DNA from: Neurospora tetraspora
Lineage: Eukaryota > Ascomycota > Sordariomycetes > Sordariales > Sordariaceae
Length of the DNA: 64,000 bases
Reading direction: 5' to 3'
NCBI RefSeq assembly: GCF_033439725.1
Contig: NW_026944387.1
Location: 1-64,000, forward strand
The translations under genes and the position numbers were made by a program. Numbering within the stretch: the first letter of the stretch is position 1; each line of letters starts with the position of its first letter. Of the stretch, positions 23,493 through 34,862 are shown piece by piece. The notes under the pieces were generated by a model. The model made no database searches. It was not told the DNA's origin and was given only the letters and a program-made list of their open reading frames with translations.

Positions 23493-26005
23493 GGTTGGCA
23501 AGACGCGCATATTGGTAGTATCGGTTCGTTTATCGAGGACAGTCCGGGTTGACTTGGGTTGCTGGTTGTAGAATGACCTGCTGGGAGAATCGTTGTTAGC
23601 AACGACGCTCCTAGCAGTACGGCAGAGTGGATGAAGCCCTGTGATACTTGGATGTTTACCCCTGAATGGCGGGCCAGTTGAGTCTACTCGGCCCGGGCAG
23701 CGGATCGGGGCTTCGTGGGTCCGTGTCGGAGGGGAAATGCCCCACTTGACCGGTGTCATTGCCGGCGGAAGAGCCGCATGCCCAAGACCAGGGTGATCAG
23801 AGGTTTGCCGTCCAGGTTCCGTAGCCAACCATCCACCGCACGGGAGCACTTCATACCTAGTGCCACTGCATGATCAGCATCGCGGTGTCGTCGGTCCTCG
23901 AGTGGAATTTGACACCATTGCTAGAGCGCGTTGCGTTCCACAGCGAAACAGTGGTTCATCCCAAGATGGCAGGTGAGAAGCTGAGAAGCTGAGATTATTG
24001 ATTGCAATGGACATCGCCAAGTCCACTCCATGCAGGAAGAACAAGAGCGCATAATGGTTTAAAGTGGTCTGATGGAGTCGCCAGCTTCAGAAATTTGATG
24101 TCCAGATTCAGTGTGGCCTCACACGTGCCTCACTGGGAGGATGGCAGGTGCGGATGCAACACCCGGAGGCCGAAGTTGGTTGTATGAGGAAGGACCAAAA
24201 CACGAAATGGGACACCTTGATGGCCACGGATCGGATCTGGTGGCTTTGAATGGTCGCCTGGATCTGGCGGCTGCTCTTTCTTCAGCGAATTGCAATTTCG
24301 ATTCCGACCGGGTCGTTTCAATATCGCTGGCGACCCAGAGTGCGGTGAACAGGAATTGGGTCCTTGGCCAGCAGCCACCAGCAGCCGGCATGATGCCCGT
24401 CCGTTTGACAGGCGTCGGAGGCCGTCTGGGCCGCGATACAAGTACTTTACACCGTAGGAGGAAGAGTGCACGGACCATATCCAGCCAGAGCACGAGCTAG
24501 CGATGTCGCAACATCCCGACAGCCCTGTTTGCCTTGCCCTTGTCAGACTGGAGTCTCAGCTCGTGTAGGGAAAACTTGACGTAATGAACTGCAGCCGTCT
24601 TTTTTGGCAGTAATTCGGAGGGCGTAATGGCTCTCCCAACCAAGCCGGCTCGAGTCATGAACTGAAAGACAAAGATGTTGAATGAAACATGCTCGCGCCT
24701 ACCTCTATCGTTTTTTCGTTTTCGTCAACAGGGGATTTTCCTTGGGACCGGTGGACGTTCAGAAAGTCACCAAAGTGGATTCGCCCCGCAATTCAAAAAA
24801 GAAGGTTGCATGGCCTGCCGTGAACCGTGATCCCTTTGGCAACGGATGTGGGTTTCGTCTTTTCATCAACTTTGTTCGGCGACGTTGTGAGCTTCTTTTC
24901 CTGGATTCGTTATCCATTTATCTGTCCATTTACAGGATCAATCAATGCCCAGCAAACACCAAGAGGAACAATGTGACATGCGGTGTACCTGGTTGTGACC
25001 GGTCGGCCCAGTTCTTGCTCGTTTGTCCGTCTGACACCATATATGGGTGTTGGGCAGCTTCCCATTTCGTCACTCTTTCCAGAACGAGAAGGGAAAGAGA
25101 ACAAGGTCGAAACGAGGTCCTAAACAATGCTAACGCCGAGGTCGGAACATACCGAGGGGGTCAGATTCAAGCGTCTTGCCGATTGGTGGTTCGCCGTCCA
25201 TGCTGCCTGCCTGTCTTACACTGCAGGAGACGATGACTGCAGTGTGGCCTACGTAAACAGTTGACGACTTCGAAGAGTGAAGCAATCCAATTGTGGATGG
25301 TTGTTGACGAAAAGGAAACGCGGCCAGGCAGCAAAGAACAGGACGAGCGAGCGACACTTGCCCCTTTCTCCGTCGGTAGAAAGTCCGAGACTGGAGTCGA
25401 CCCCTCCATCATCGATCCACACTTGTCTCAATCCATTCCCGCCGGCGCGTATCCACATCGGTCATCGGCCCCGTGTCGAAACCCCTCCAAAGCTCCAACC
25501 CTCCACATTGCATCGCTCTTTCCGCCCGTCGGCTGCCCGGGTTGCAGACAAATCCCGGCGTCGCATGGATGTTGATGTTGCCGATGACTCCTTCCGGGTC
25601 TTGACGATCAGCTGGTCCTGGTCCGTCCGTACGACCGCGTACAACCTGGAAGGTACAAGTGTACTTTTCTCAAGTACCTCCTGCCTCTTGTCGACCTCGA
25701 GTCCGGTTTTCGTTTCTCCCTCTTTGTCGAGTTCAACCTCGCAATTGCACATCAGAAAGAACTGACAGGATGCGGCTCCGATTCCGACTTCCACATATCA
25801 TTCTCCCCAATTCCACTTGTTAGCACCGCCGCCGCCATCAGCCCGGTCTCCGTCTCTCGTTAAGCTTAACGCTAGCTACCCCTTCGCAACATCCGATCGA
25901 TCTGTGGTCCGAACCACTCGTTCATCCCATCCTCCATCGAGCGATACTCTAGTATCTCCTTCCTCGACAGCTTCCGGCTTCGATACACACGAGACCCGAA
26001 CGACC
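23493..26005. other. Gene-free 2.5 kb intergenic region
   Basis: Starts with the right target duplication of the inverted-repeat element and ends at the F-box gene. Open frames on both strands around 24110-24500 overlap each other and carry no recognisable domain. The last few hundred bases, C/T-rich with Ser/Pro-like frames, are probably the promoter and 5' leader of the F-box gene. Confidence 0.5.
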
Positions 26006-27903
26006 ATGGCCGCGCCCGCGCAAAACTTCACGGCCTCCCTCGAGCGCCTACCGAACGAACTGCTACAGCCCATAGCCGAAGCGCTCGTCCCGCAACCTCC
26101 ATTGACCACCCGCTTCGCCCTTCGTCCCGTCGGAACATGGGCCAGTCAAGAAGCAGAGGACCAGCGTGCGGCATGGCATCTCGCCCACCGTGAGCTGCTT
26201 ACCTTCGCCCAGACCTCCCATCGCATGCTCGCCGTCGCCAGACCGCTTCTCTGGCGGAATATCCTCATTTACAACGAAAGGGCACTCGTCTCACTGTATC
26301 TGCGTATGATCAAGCATCCGGAGATCAAGCCTTGGATTCGCCATATCACATGCATGGCCAATATCACTGGCACTAGCATGATCATGGGGATACATCGAGA
26401 ATGGTCAAGACAAACTGGAGGTAGGATATCTGGATCCCGGTGCTTGGGTCTTTGTTCACCTTCTAACCGCCGCCAGTGAGATGGCAGGGCCAACCCGGCG
26501 CCAGTCCCGCTTCCATCGGCTTGGAGCTCCTCATGATCATCACTTGGCACGCCCCCAACCTAAGAGACCTTCTCTTTGCTTTTCCCGACCACCCCTTACC
26601 CAACCAGGAACTCCAAGACCCCACCGCCAACGACGTATTACTCCCAGCCTTCCGCGCCACTATATTGAGCTATATGAACTCCCCCGAACCCGTCAACCAT
26701 CGACAGACCTTCGTCGCGCGGTACTTTCCCTTTCACCAGATGCGCAACCTATCTTCTCTGCGCATCTACTGCCATAGAGACGAACAGCCGAGTCGAGACG
26801 CAAGTTTCCCTCAGCTGCTCTCGCACTATACCATTGCTTGCTTACCTGATCTCAAGAATCTCAAAACCCTCGAGCTTTGTTGTTCCTCGGCGTCGAACCT
26901 CTTCTACGAAGACATAACGATACCTCCACTTCCCCAGATCCAACAGCTTCGTCTATACGGCAGCCGCATCCATGAGCCGAGGCTGGTTGCGCTATGTCTG
27001 GCATGTACCAACCTACAGGATCTACTTGTCCATTTCGAAGAGAGCACCACGGACGATGACAGGGACTTGTTGCCCGAGGGGAAAACCCTTGATGTTGCCC
27101 TGACCGGTCTATCGGATTCGCTGCGCAGCCTCGAGTTGGTTGCTTTATCGGAGGGCCATTATCTTACGCGCGGGAGAGAGCGTCCGAGGAAACCAGAGAA
27201 TCACCGACTCAAGTGTATCCCACATCTTGGACGGCTTGAGAGCCTTACCCTCGACTACCGAGGCGTTTTCGGCACCCTGGGGATTCTCGAGGAAGATGAC
27301 GGTGAGAGGCTATGTCAGCTGCTTCCGCCATCACTGCGTGACTTCACCTTGGTGTGCGAGTGGGGAACTGCTAAAGACTGGAAGCAAAGCTATCTCGCCA
27401 ACCTCGACATGATACTGCACGGCGTAGCCTGCCTCTGCGCTACCCAGTCACCGAAGCTATCGAGCATATCGTTGGCCATTCACTCGTGGCCTGCAAAAAG
27501 CAGGTTCCACAGACGTTTCAACAGAGAAGTCGAGGAAACAAGGCTGCGCTGTTTGAGAGCAGGCATCACCTTTCGGACGTTCGACTTGTTCCCTTCCTAT
27601 CAGGATGAGGATGATGTTGAACCCCTGGACGAGGGTGACTTTGAAGACGAGGACGGAGGGGACATGATACCCGAAGTGGGCGATGGAGGCTTTGAAGAAG
27701 AGACCGAACTTGAGCTTGAAGAAGAGGATGAAGCGTCCGAATACTACTTTTCCGGCGACGAGGAAGAAGATCCGGAACGCGAAGCACGGAGGCCTCCTAC
27801 ATTTGCGGCATTCATGCAACGGTTGGGAGAGGACCATGGGCATAGCTTCGATGAGCTTTTCTATGCGTACCATGAAGATCGATGGGATGAGTATCTGTTT
27901 TGA
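26006..27903 (+). CDS. F-box-like protein with acidic C-terminus
   Basis: Exons 26006-26420 and 26477-27903 give 613 residues. The start lies in a strong context (CGACCATGGCC) directly before the F-box-like helix SLERLPNELLQPIAEAL (about 10-26), which would bind Skp1 and make the protein the substrate adaptor of an SCF ubiquitin ligase. The middle (about 170-470) has leucine-rich repeating segments (LRDLLFAFP, LKNLKTLELCC, LESLTLDYRG) typical of the solenoid in fungal F-box proteins. Residues about 535-590 are extremely acidic (long Glu/Asp runs). Upstream the same frame is open to 25817, but that part is Ser/Pro-rich and likely leader. The target protein is unknown. Confidence 0.78.
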
Positions 27904-28925
27904 GTATGCTGTGGCTGGGATGGTAGCCCGTCGCATTTCGGCATTGTCAGATAACCCTGTCAGGAATCGGAATACCGAAGGGGAGAGCCGTATGATACGG
28001 CGAGGACATTAGTTATCATCCAACTTCTCACCAGACGAAGACAGGTGATTGTCTGTACAGAGCAGCATCGGGGTCTGAGTCAATATCTCATCACCGCATC
28101 AACCCGTTCGGCAGACATGGCATTGCCTCGCAGCCGTTCTTCACTTTTCGGCTGTTACCTCTTCATCTCATATCTTCTGGTGAGTGGTGGAGACGAAGAG
28201 GACGGCAAGGGCTGCCTGGGCCAACCACGCCAATGTAACGATCCATTTCAGATTGGCTTTGTTGTATTCCATACAAAACTTGATACCCCAATATATCGAC
28301 CTTGGATTGCGCAAGCTCCTTGCTCTCGAACCTCATTCCCGTTGACTTGCTGTCATTCCCCCGGCTTATACACCCCAGTCCATATGCCTGAGGATATAAC
28401 ATATGCCTGAGCATATAACCCGTACGGTTAAATATTTAATCTGGATGTACACGCAAACAGGCACAACTGTCGATATGCTCTCCGAGTCCCGAGCAAATGA
28501 GAATTTCTGCCGTCCCAGCAGCCCGTGTCACCAAACGACTGCCGAAGGTTGGATCTGTTGGACCGTTGCCCTTGTGTGTCATTGTAATTTTCCTTTGATT
28601 TCCCTCCCCATTATTTGTTGCCTCCCTTTCCTTACACAACCAACTTTTGGGGCGAGTGCTTCCTTTGACTGCTTTTGTCACTGTTCAAGATGTTGGCCCA
28701 AATTATGTGTCCAAACCTGGCAATTTCGACGACCTGATCTGGAATGTTCGGAACCGTAATGATGCATGGCCGCCAGTGTGGTAACTGATGATCCCGTTTG
28801 CCTAGTTGAGCCCCAGTCCGTCTCCAGATATTTCTTTCTCTCGCATCCCCCGTTATCGCCAACCTGAGGAGTCTGGACCATTGCACTGCCAAGCCTTTTC
28901 TTTCTTTCATCAACCAAATCCAGCC
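27904..28925. other. Intergenic region
   Basis: About 1 kb between two genes on the plus strand. It holds the F-box gene's 3' end and the GH16 promoter. The frame of the GH16 gene is open back to 28806, but the region before 28926 lacks signal-peptide character and is read as 5' leader. Nothing else recognised. Confidence 0.5.
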
Positions 28926-30464
28926 ATGGTGACCACAACTACATGGCCTTGGGGCCTTTTGGTCATGACCGGCTATCTCACTAACCTCACCTCAGCAGCT
29001 TACCCATTAACCACCGACGCCAACTGCCACTGCTACAGAACCAACGCCACCTCCACAAACTACTTTCGCCGACACAAGTTCTTTGACTTTCGCAACCTCC
29101 AACAATACGCCAAAACGCCAAACCCAATTTCCACATTTGAGGGAAACGCTGCCGCCCCTCCGACTTCTTCTTACTTCGATTCGAACCAATGGAAAGACAA
29201 CTGGGGCATCCAGACCTGGAATAATACCGAACTAATGCGCTTAAACAACACCGACGTCAACGACGCCACAGTGCCAATGGTCAACTCGTTCAACAACATC
29301 TACATCGAGCGCTCTTCTGATTCGAACGCTAATGGGCAAACATACTTGGTGATGCGAACAGTTCGGCACTCCTTCGGCGGCCCTTCCACGCCCTCTGGCA
29401 ATGGCTCTGGCTTCCAAAGTTCTGCCGAGTTCGAATCCATGCTCACATCCTACCAATTTCTCTCCCTGCGCATGCTCGCCCGCACCCGCGGCTCTCCGGG
29501 CGCAGTAACAGCCATGTTCACCTACCGGCCTCCTCCTCAGCCTCAACAAGTCATCTTGGTTCAGGAAGCCGATCTGGAGATTCGCACGCAGGATCCGCCT
29601 AGTTATGTCCAGTATACCAATCAACCATCTTGGAATAGCACTAGTGACATCAAAGAGGCGACGAGGAACGCGTCCATGCCAAGTGGGAAGAAGTGGAGCG
29701 ACTGGGCAGTTTATAGGATGGATTGGACGCCTGGGCAATCAACATGGTTTGTGAACGGCGTGGAGGCTACCAAGATAAGCTTCCAGGCACCGAGGGATCC
29801 GAGCCAGGTGATGTTCAATGTCTGGAGCGATGGGGGCAGCTGGTCGGGCGTTATGGGGCAGGGGGGAAAGGCGGAGATGCAGGTGCAGTGGATTGAGATG
29901 GTTTATAATAGTACGGAGGCAGCTGGACCTGTGACTGGACCGGGAAACAAAAATGGTTGTGCCAATATTTGCAGTATCGACGAAACGACGAAACTGGGGA
30001 CTCCGGTGCTTATTAGCAATCCAAACGGTAGGTTTTTCCACGTCCCGCTCAGTTCACAACACAGCCGTATCCTTTTCCTAGGTCGTCTCACGGCTCACCC
30101 CGTCCTTGTTCCCACTGTCCTCTCTTTCCTCAACCTCATCACCCAGCTTACCTTACTCAGCCTCCGCTCCGTCCTCCTCCGCTACCTCCTTCCCTTCTCC
30201 GACCCATTCGTCATCTTCTCCTTCTAACCGTCATCCTGTCCCCGTTTCCCCCTTCTATACAGGAGTGGTGTTTGTTCTAGTCTTGATGTTAACAAGTATG
30301 TAGGGGGTAACCCACCCGCCAATAACCCGCCCGCCAACCCTCCAAGCAGCTGCACAACCGCCAAGTACGGCCAGTGCAACGGAAAGAACTGGAATGGGTG
30401 CAAGACTTGCGCAAGCGGGAGTGCGTGTCGGTATCAGAATGATTATTATTCGCAGTGTCTGTAG
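28926..30464 (+). CDS. Secreted GH16-family glycoside hydrolase with C-terminal CBM1
   Basis: Exon 1 (28926-30027) and exon 2 (30304-30464) give 420 residues. Residues 1-24 form a signal peptide (start in context CAGCCATGGT). The catalytic beta-jelly-roll carries the GH16 motif E214-A-D216-L-E218, the nucleophile/assistant/acid-base triad, and the typical [13 protein letters not shown] strand. GH16 enzymes act on beta-1,3/1,4-glucans or on wall chitin-glucan. Exon 2 encodes an Asn/Pro linker and then a fungal cellulose-binding module at about 384-420: [17 protein letters not shown], then [14 protein letters not shown] and a stop. Splicing of the 276-nt intron 30028-30303 is required; read through, exon 1 would end in a hydrophobic tail at 30227. 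The CBM1 supports an extracellular plant-wall role. Confidence 0.86.
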
Positions 30465-30840
30465 GGCAATCCTAGGCGTGCGAACGTATAGTCCGGTAAT
30501 GGGTGGTACAGGAATCTGGAAAGACTGTGCTTCCGCTATAAGGGGAGATGGCCTGTAAATGCTTCTTCTGGCATGGAAACGACTGGAGGTGTTTTATCGG
30601 TAAAATTGAGGGTTTGATAGCTACATCTATGCGTCTTTCTTGTCTGAGTCAAAAGGGGGACGGAGTCTATTTCTCCTTGGCAGTTAATACCAAATTGAGT
30701 CTTTGTTAGTTGAGTATGTCGTTGAGCCTGATGTTGATGTGTGGAATGCACTTCGTCTGGATCCACGAACGAAAGGGTGAGGGGTATAGGACACTAACAT
30801 CTATGCTCCAGTACTACACACAAAATTGTTACGACAATAT
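30465..30840. other. Convergent 3' spacer
   Basis: Gap between the 3' ends of the GH16 gene (+) and the metallo-hydrolase gene (-). No gene or repeat seen. Confidence 0.55.
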
Positions 30841-32040
30841 CTAAGCCGATTTCTTCTCAACGCGTCCCCAAGTCCTATTATGCGGCCACTCCACCGTCTC
30901 AACACCCCCCCTCTCTTCCTTGCTCGTCAAACTATCCCTAAAGTCCCGAAGGAACCTCCAATGGCCCTTCTGTACCCACCCCTTCTTCACAAACTCATTC
31001 ATCGTCTTCGGGTAGAAATCCACCACGTCCAACAACGACTCGTCATGCGCAATCGCCACAAACACATTATCCAGCGCGTCAGGTTCCTGCAACTTGCCCG
31101 CCGTATCGATCGTCTGCTCCACATCATGATGCCAGGGCTCTCCCCTCGCGGCTTCGTAAAAGCTCTTGGTCGGTAGCTCGGGGTTAGGAAGCAGCTTCTG
31201 GAGCGCCGCGCCGGGGCATTTGCTGTCGCAACCGGCCGAGACAGGGAGGAACGGGTTGGGAGAGATTTCCTCGGGCAAAGGCTTGAATTTTGAGGGTCGG
31301 ATCTCGCCGACGTGGTGAACGGCGTCGCCGCCTAGGCAGATGAAGCTGTCGTATCCGTCTGTTTGCTGGGAGGTCACCCGTGCGAGACCGCACATGTGTC
31401 CGATGGCGTGGCCGGGGGCGTCGAGGAGGTAGAAAGAGCCGTCGCCGAAGTAGTCCACTGCTGGGAAACGGCCGATTTGCAGGCGTTTCCAGTCTTTGCC
31501 GTCTTGCGCGGCCGAGGTGAAGTCCACTTCGATCAACTCCCGATCCTTGTAATCCGATTCTAGAATCGGAGAATCCGGGTTGGCTGGGTACCCTGGCATC
31601 AACCCCTTCTTGAACCCCGGTCCGACAATCAAGGCCGCCTGCGGCCCGATGGTGGTGATATCGCCAATGTGATCGAAATGGTAATGAGACCACACCACCG
31701 CTTCCACTTTCGACACATCAAAGTTGTTTTCCTTCAAAATATCGGCAACGTTCTTCTCCGCTGACAAAGTCCACCCGAGTTCGTCAAAGTGGTGAAGCAA
31801 CTTGGGAGGCATATTCTCGATGTCTTTGCGCATGCCGAGGTCGAAGAGGAGAGAGCGGCCGGTGGTAGGGTGCTGGATGAGGAAGGCGAACATGGGGGCT
31901 GCCATCCAGTCGTATCCATGCTGGGGAGGGGAGAAGAAGGATTTGGCGGGCACGCCGTGGAGGGTGCCGGTTGAGTTGATGATGGACACCGAGACGGTGG
32001 AGGGAGAGGGGGGAACGTTGAGATCTGGAGTGGGAGCCAT
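30841..32040 (-). CDS. Metallo-beta-lactamase-fold hydrolase
   Basis: Single exon, 399 residues, no signal peptide. The zinc-binding signature is intact: SH119-Y-H121-F-D123-H124 (HxHxDH), a second-sphere His in DAPGH211AIGH, and an Asp in LGGD239AVHH. The fold and the N-terminal substrate lid (MFAFLIQHPTTGRSLLFDLG) resemble N-acyl-homoserine-lactone lactonase-like members of the superfamily, which hydrolyse lactones and related esters; true substrates in fungi are mostly unknown. The next gene on this strand is upstream of the tRNA, so it stands alone. The 3' end is convergent with the GH16 gene. Start chosen as the first ATG of the frame; the residues before the conserved VSVSIINSTG are few, so it fits. 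Confidence 0.88.
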   Translation of the reverse strand: MAPTPDLNVPPSPSTVSVSIINSTGTLHGVPAKSFFSPPQHGYDWMAAPMFAFLIQHPTTGRSLLFDLGMRKDIENMPPKLLHHFDELGWTLSAEKNVADILKENNFDVSKVEAVVWSHYHFDHIGDITTIGPQAALIVGPGFKKGLMPGYPANPDSPILESDYKDRELIEVDFTSAAQDGKDWKRLQIGRFPAVDYFGDGSFYLLDAPGHAIGHMCGLARVTSQQTDGYDSFICLGGDAVHHVGEIRPSKFKPLPEEISPNPFLPVSAGCDSKCPGAALQKLLPNPELPTKSFYEAARGEPWHHDVEQTIDTAGKLQEPDALDNVFVAIAHDESLLDVVDFYPKTMNEFVKKGWVQKGHWRFLRDFRDSLTSKEERGGVETVEWPHNRTWGRVEKKSA

Positions 32041-33435
32041 GTTGGTGAGTTCCCTTTGGGTTGTCTGCGGTTGTTTGTGATGCTTGGTGGTGAGGTTGTT
32101 GCTTTGGTTCGAGAAGGGGCATGAGGGGGGTCCAGTTGTTTATATTATATCCGAGCTGCCTGAGTGACCGATGTGTCCAGTCCGTGAGGGGTTGAGGGAT
32201 CAACCGGTCCAAGATGAGGACTGGAGGCGGTGCGGAGATCCCCATGGGGAAGCGTTGATCATAACCGGATATCCTCCCCCGGATTCCAAGCTGGCGTGGT
32301 CTAGGATCGGCGTCCATCGATTATGCTGTCCATTCATTGGCTCACCCAAGTGACGCCGAGGCACCGTCGACTCTTTCGAGACATTGCATCCTGGAACGTC
32401 TCAGCTGGCTTCCTCACCGTTCACTGTCGGGTTGTCAGGTTGTCAGGTTGTTTCTGTTTCGCGGTCTCCGCGTGAGCCATTCCGAGCTTCAAAACTCGGA
32501 ACCCGAAATTCGTTCGGTGTTATCAAAACCCATTTTCAACGACCAACGGCCCATGTCAGGAACGTCTTTGAACGGCGACCCGGGCGCGCGGGAACGCTCG
32601 AGAACATGATATCCAGTTACCGGTAGGTTTTCGGTCGCTGCCCCGGTGGTGATGCTGTGCAAGCCGCCGCCCAGTCTAGATCCAGGGTTGGGTAACACGA
32701 CAGCCGATAAAGGCCGGGGTGCATGCCCGTCAGGTTGCAGCGAAACTCGATAGGGCATTCGCGGCGGACAACGTGGTGATGACGGTAACGGATCCACGGC
32801 TCCAGCCAAAATCAAAAAATTTATCTTGCGTTTCCAGCGTCGGGTCCAGTCCATCTTCGTACGAGATGCGTACTGGAACGGGGACAATGACAGCGTCCGC
32901 TGTAACTGTAAGTGTGATGCCATTGGCGAACGCGTAAAAGGTATTCCCTGACACCGTGACGCTTATCATCGGCTACGTTCTCATCAAACTGGCTTCGCTT
33001 CAATTGCCTCGGTTGTCGACGACCGTAGATCCATGAAGATCACTCGCTTACCTCTGGTGCACATGGTCACTTCATGTGTAGTGTGCGTTCCGTGGAGGCC
33101 CGCCCGGGGGTCTTCTCTTCACTCGCTAACGGTGGTCGGTGAGGCCGATCTGGTGTTGTTCAACCGCTTCATTCATGGCTTTGAGTTAGTTCGTATTGTC
33201 TTCCGTGGTCGTCGTTAAGCATCCGATTCCGAGCTGGCAATGGAAGATGTCGTCCGATAGGGGTCGAGATCTCAAGGTGGGGTCATGGATCTCGCTGATT
33301 TACAGATCCCTGTTTACCCCGCCACGTGCTCGCCAAGTTCGGCCGAACATCATCCGATAACTGACATTGAAAACTTTTGCGGCGGGTGCACATTCGCCGT
33401 CATAGGGACTAGTTTTCGACCTTGCTCTCAATCAA
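32041..33435. other. Intergenic region
   Basis: 1.4 kb between the metallo-hydrolase start and the tRNA. It should contain the hydrolase promoter at its left end. No conserved gene; a 144-codon frame on the minus strand at 32489-32923 shows no domain and is probably chance. Confidence 0.5.
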
Positions 33436-33507
33436 GGTCCGCTGGCTCAATGGCAGAGCGTCTGACTACGAATCAGGAGGTTCCAGGTTCGACCCCTGGG
33501 TGGATCG
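33436..33507 (+). tRNA. tRNA-Arg(ACG)
   Basis: 72-nt cloverleaf without intron. The acceptor stem GGTCCGC pairs with GTGGATC (two G-T pairs). The D arm is GCTC/GAGC; the anticodon stem TCTGA/TCAGG closes the loop CTACGAA with anticodon ACG. The variable loop is AGGTT, the T arm CCAGG-TTCGACC-CCTGG and the discriminator base G. The internal A box (TGGCTCAATGG) and B box (GGTTCGACC) for RNA polymerase III are present, and a TTTTT terminator follows at 33510. It decodes CGU (and, once A34 is deaminated to inosine, CGC/CGA). Confidence 0.96.
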
Positions 33508-33509
33508 AT

Positions 33510-33514
33510 TCTTT
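33510..33514 (+). terminator. Pol III T-run terminator
   Basis: TTTTT three bases after the tRNA discriminator; the expected stop for RNA polymerase III. Confidence 0.8.
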
Positions 33515-33626
33515 TTGATGTTTTCTCATTCATGTCCTCCTCTCTTTTTGTCCCCTGGTCTTCAATCTCGATGTGTCTTCCGTCTGCTTTGCCTTCAACG
33601 TCCCCATCCTTTCATGTATTCGACCT

Positions 33627-34862
33627 TCATATCGGCACCGTCTGTTCCTCAACCAGGGGTTTCTGCCCACACCAGAAATACATCCACATATACCCGTGAA
33701 TCTTGGTATCGCTCATCGCCTTCTTACAACCGTCTTGTAGCTCTTTCACTTCCTCCTCATCGAAACACTTCCTCATCGATGAAGTCGCCATAATAGCGGG
33801 TACCAACCCCTCCGTCGCTGCCCTCATCAGATTTCCAAGATTCTTCATCCTCCTGTCACGTATTCTGTCAGCTGCAATCTTTCTTTTTCCGATTTCTGTG
33901 GACTTTCGGGGGATGAAGTTGGAAAGGGGGCCTTACTCATCCCTGGGCCATGGACCCAGCGGTACCTTGAACTGCCTACATGTCACGTTGACGAAGCCGG
34001 CCTCTTTCATCATCTCTCCTATCTGGGGAGTGATGCGGTAGTCGGTGCCTGCTTGGGCCCAAGCTATGTTTGCCAAGTCCATGAACTGCCCGGGCGGATA
34101 GGTCTCCTTCGCGGGAATGGAATTGTCGTCAGAGTTGATGCGAGGGTGGAGGTCCTGTGTTTCGATCCAGCCGCCTGGCTTTAGGTGATCGAAGCATTTC
34201 CCTATCAGTCCGGCCGGATCGACTATCATGGGAAGTAGGTATCTGGCATGTACAAAGTCGTAATCATTCCCCTCTGTCTCAAAGAAGTTTTCCTCCTCAT
34301 CCTCGACATCATCGACCCACCACTCCACATTCTCCGGACTCATCACCGGTTGAATCGGGCTCAAATCCACCCCCACCACCTTTGCAAACGGGAACTTGTC
34401 GGCGACTTCCACTGTCCATTTGCCTGTTCCGCAGCCGAGATCCAGAATCTTGTTGAGGTTGTCGCCAATGGGGGACAGAAAGTGGCGGCGGTAGGTGAGG
34501 CCCAATGACACAAGGTGGAGAAAGTCTTCCCGATCCTGTTCGGGAGGATCGTTAGGAAGGATGTAGCCGCAGGAAGACTGGAAACCGTGGTAGCGGCGGC
34601 CGTAAGGGGAGATATGATGGTGGTAGAAGGCGGGAGTCAGAGAGATGTGGGAGTTGTCTGATGCTGTGGAGGCATTGTCATCGTCGGAGACGGCGTCTTC
34701 TGCTTCTGCCTGGGTTTCGCCAAAGTGGATGAGTTCATAGTCTGAGTCTGCCGAGACGGTGCTGAGCCGGCGGAGGGAGTCGGCTGTGAGTTGAGTATCC
34801 GAGTCCTTAATCGGGTTATGATGGACGAGGATCAAGTCGCTTGACTTTGATGGGAGAGGCAT
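33627..34862 (-). CDS. SAM-dependent methyltransferase (LaeA-like/TAM family)
   Basis: Exon 1 (34862-33937) and exon 2 (33852-33627) give 383 residues. Motif I, ILDLGCGTGKWTVEVA, starts near residue 139. The acidic ribose-binding strand VVGVDLSPIQP and the post-motif YDFVHARYLLPMI follow, then KPGGWIETQD. The exon 2 tail AATEGLVPAIMA...KIHGYMWMYFWCGQKP is the characteristic C-terminal helix/strand of fungal LaeA-like methyltransferases and is joined in frame only by removing intron 33936-33853. The first 75 residues are acidic and Ser-rich. An upstream Met at 34991 starts a Cys/Pro/His-rich stretch lacking family features, so the Met at 34862 is preferred. The methyl acceptor is unknown; relatives affect secondary metabolism or development. 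Confidence 0.87.

Noticed and set aside
30106-30303. Ser/Pro-rich linker exon of the GH16 gene
   Set aside because: The frame is attractive as a linker, but no pair of plausible splice sites of normal intron length connects it in frame with both the catalytic exon and the CBM1 exon.
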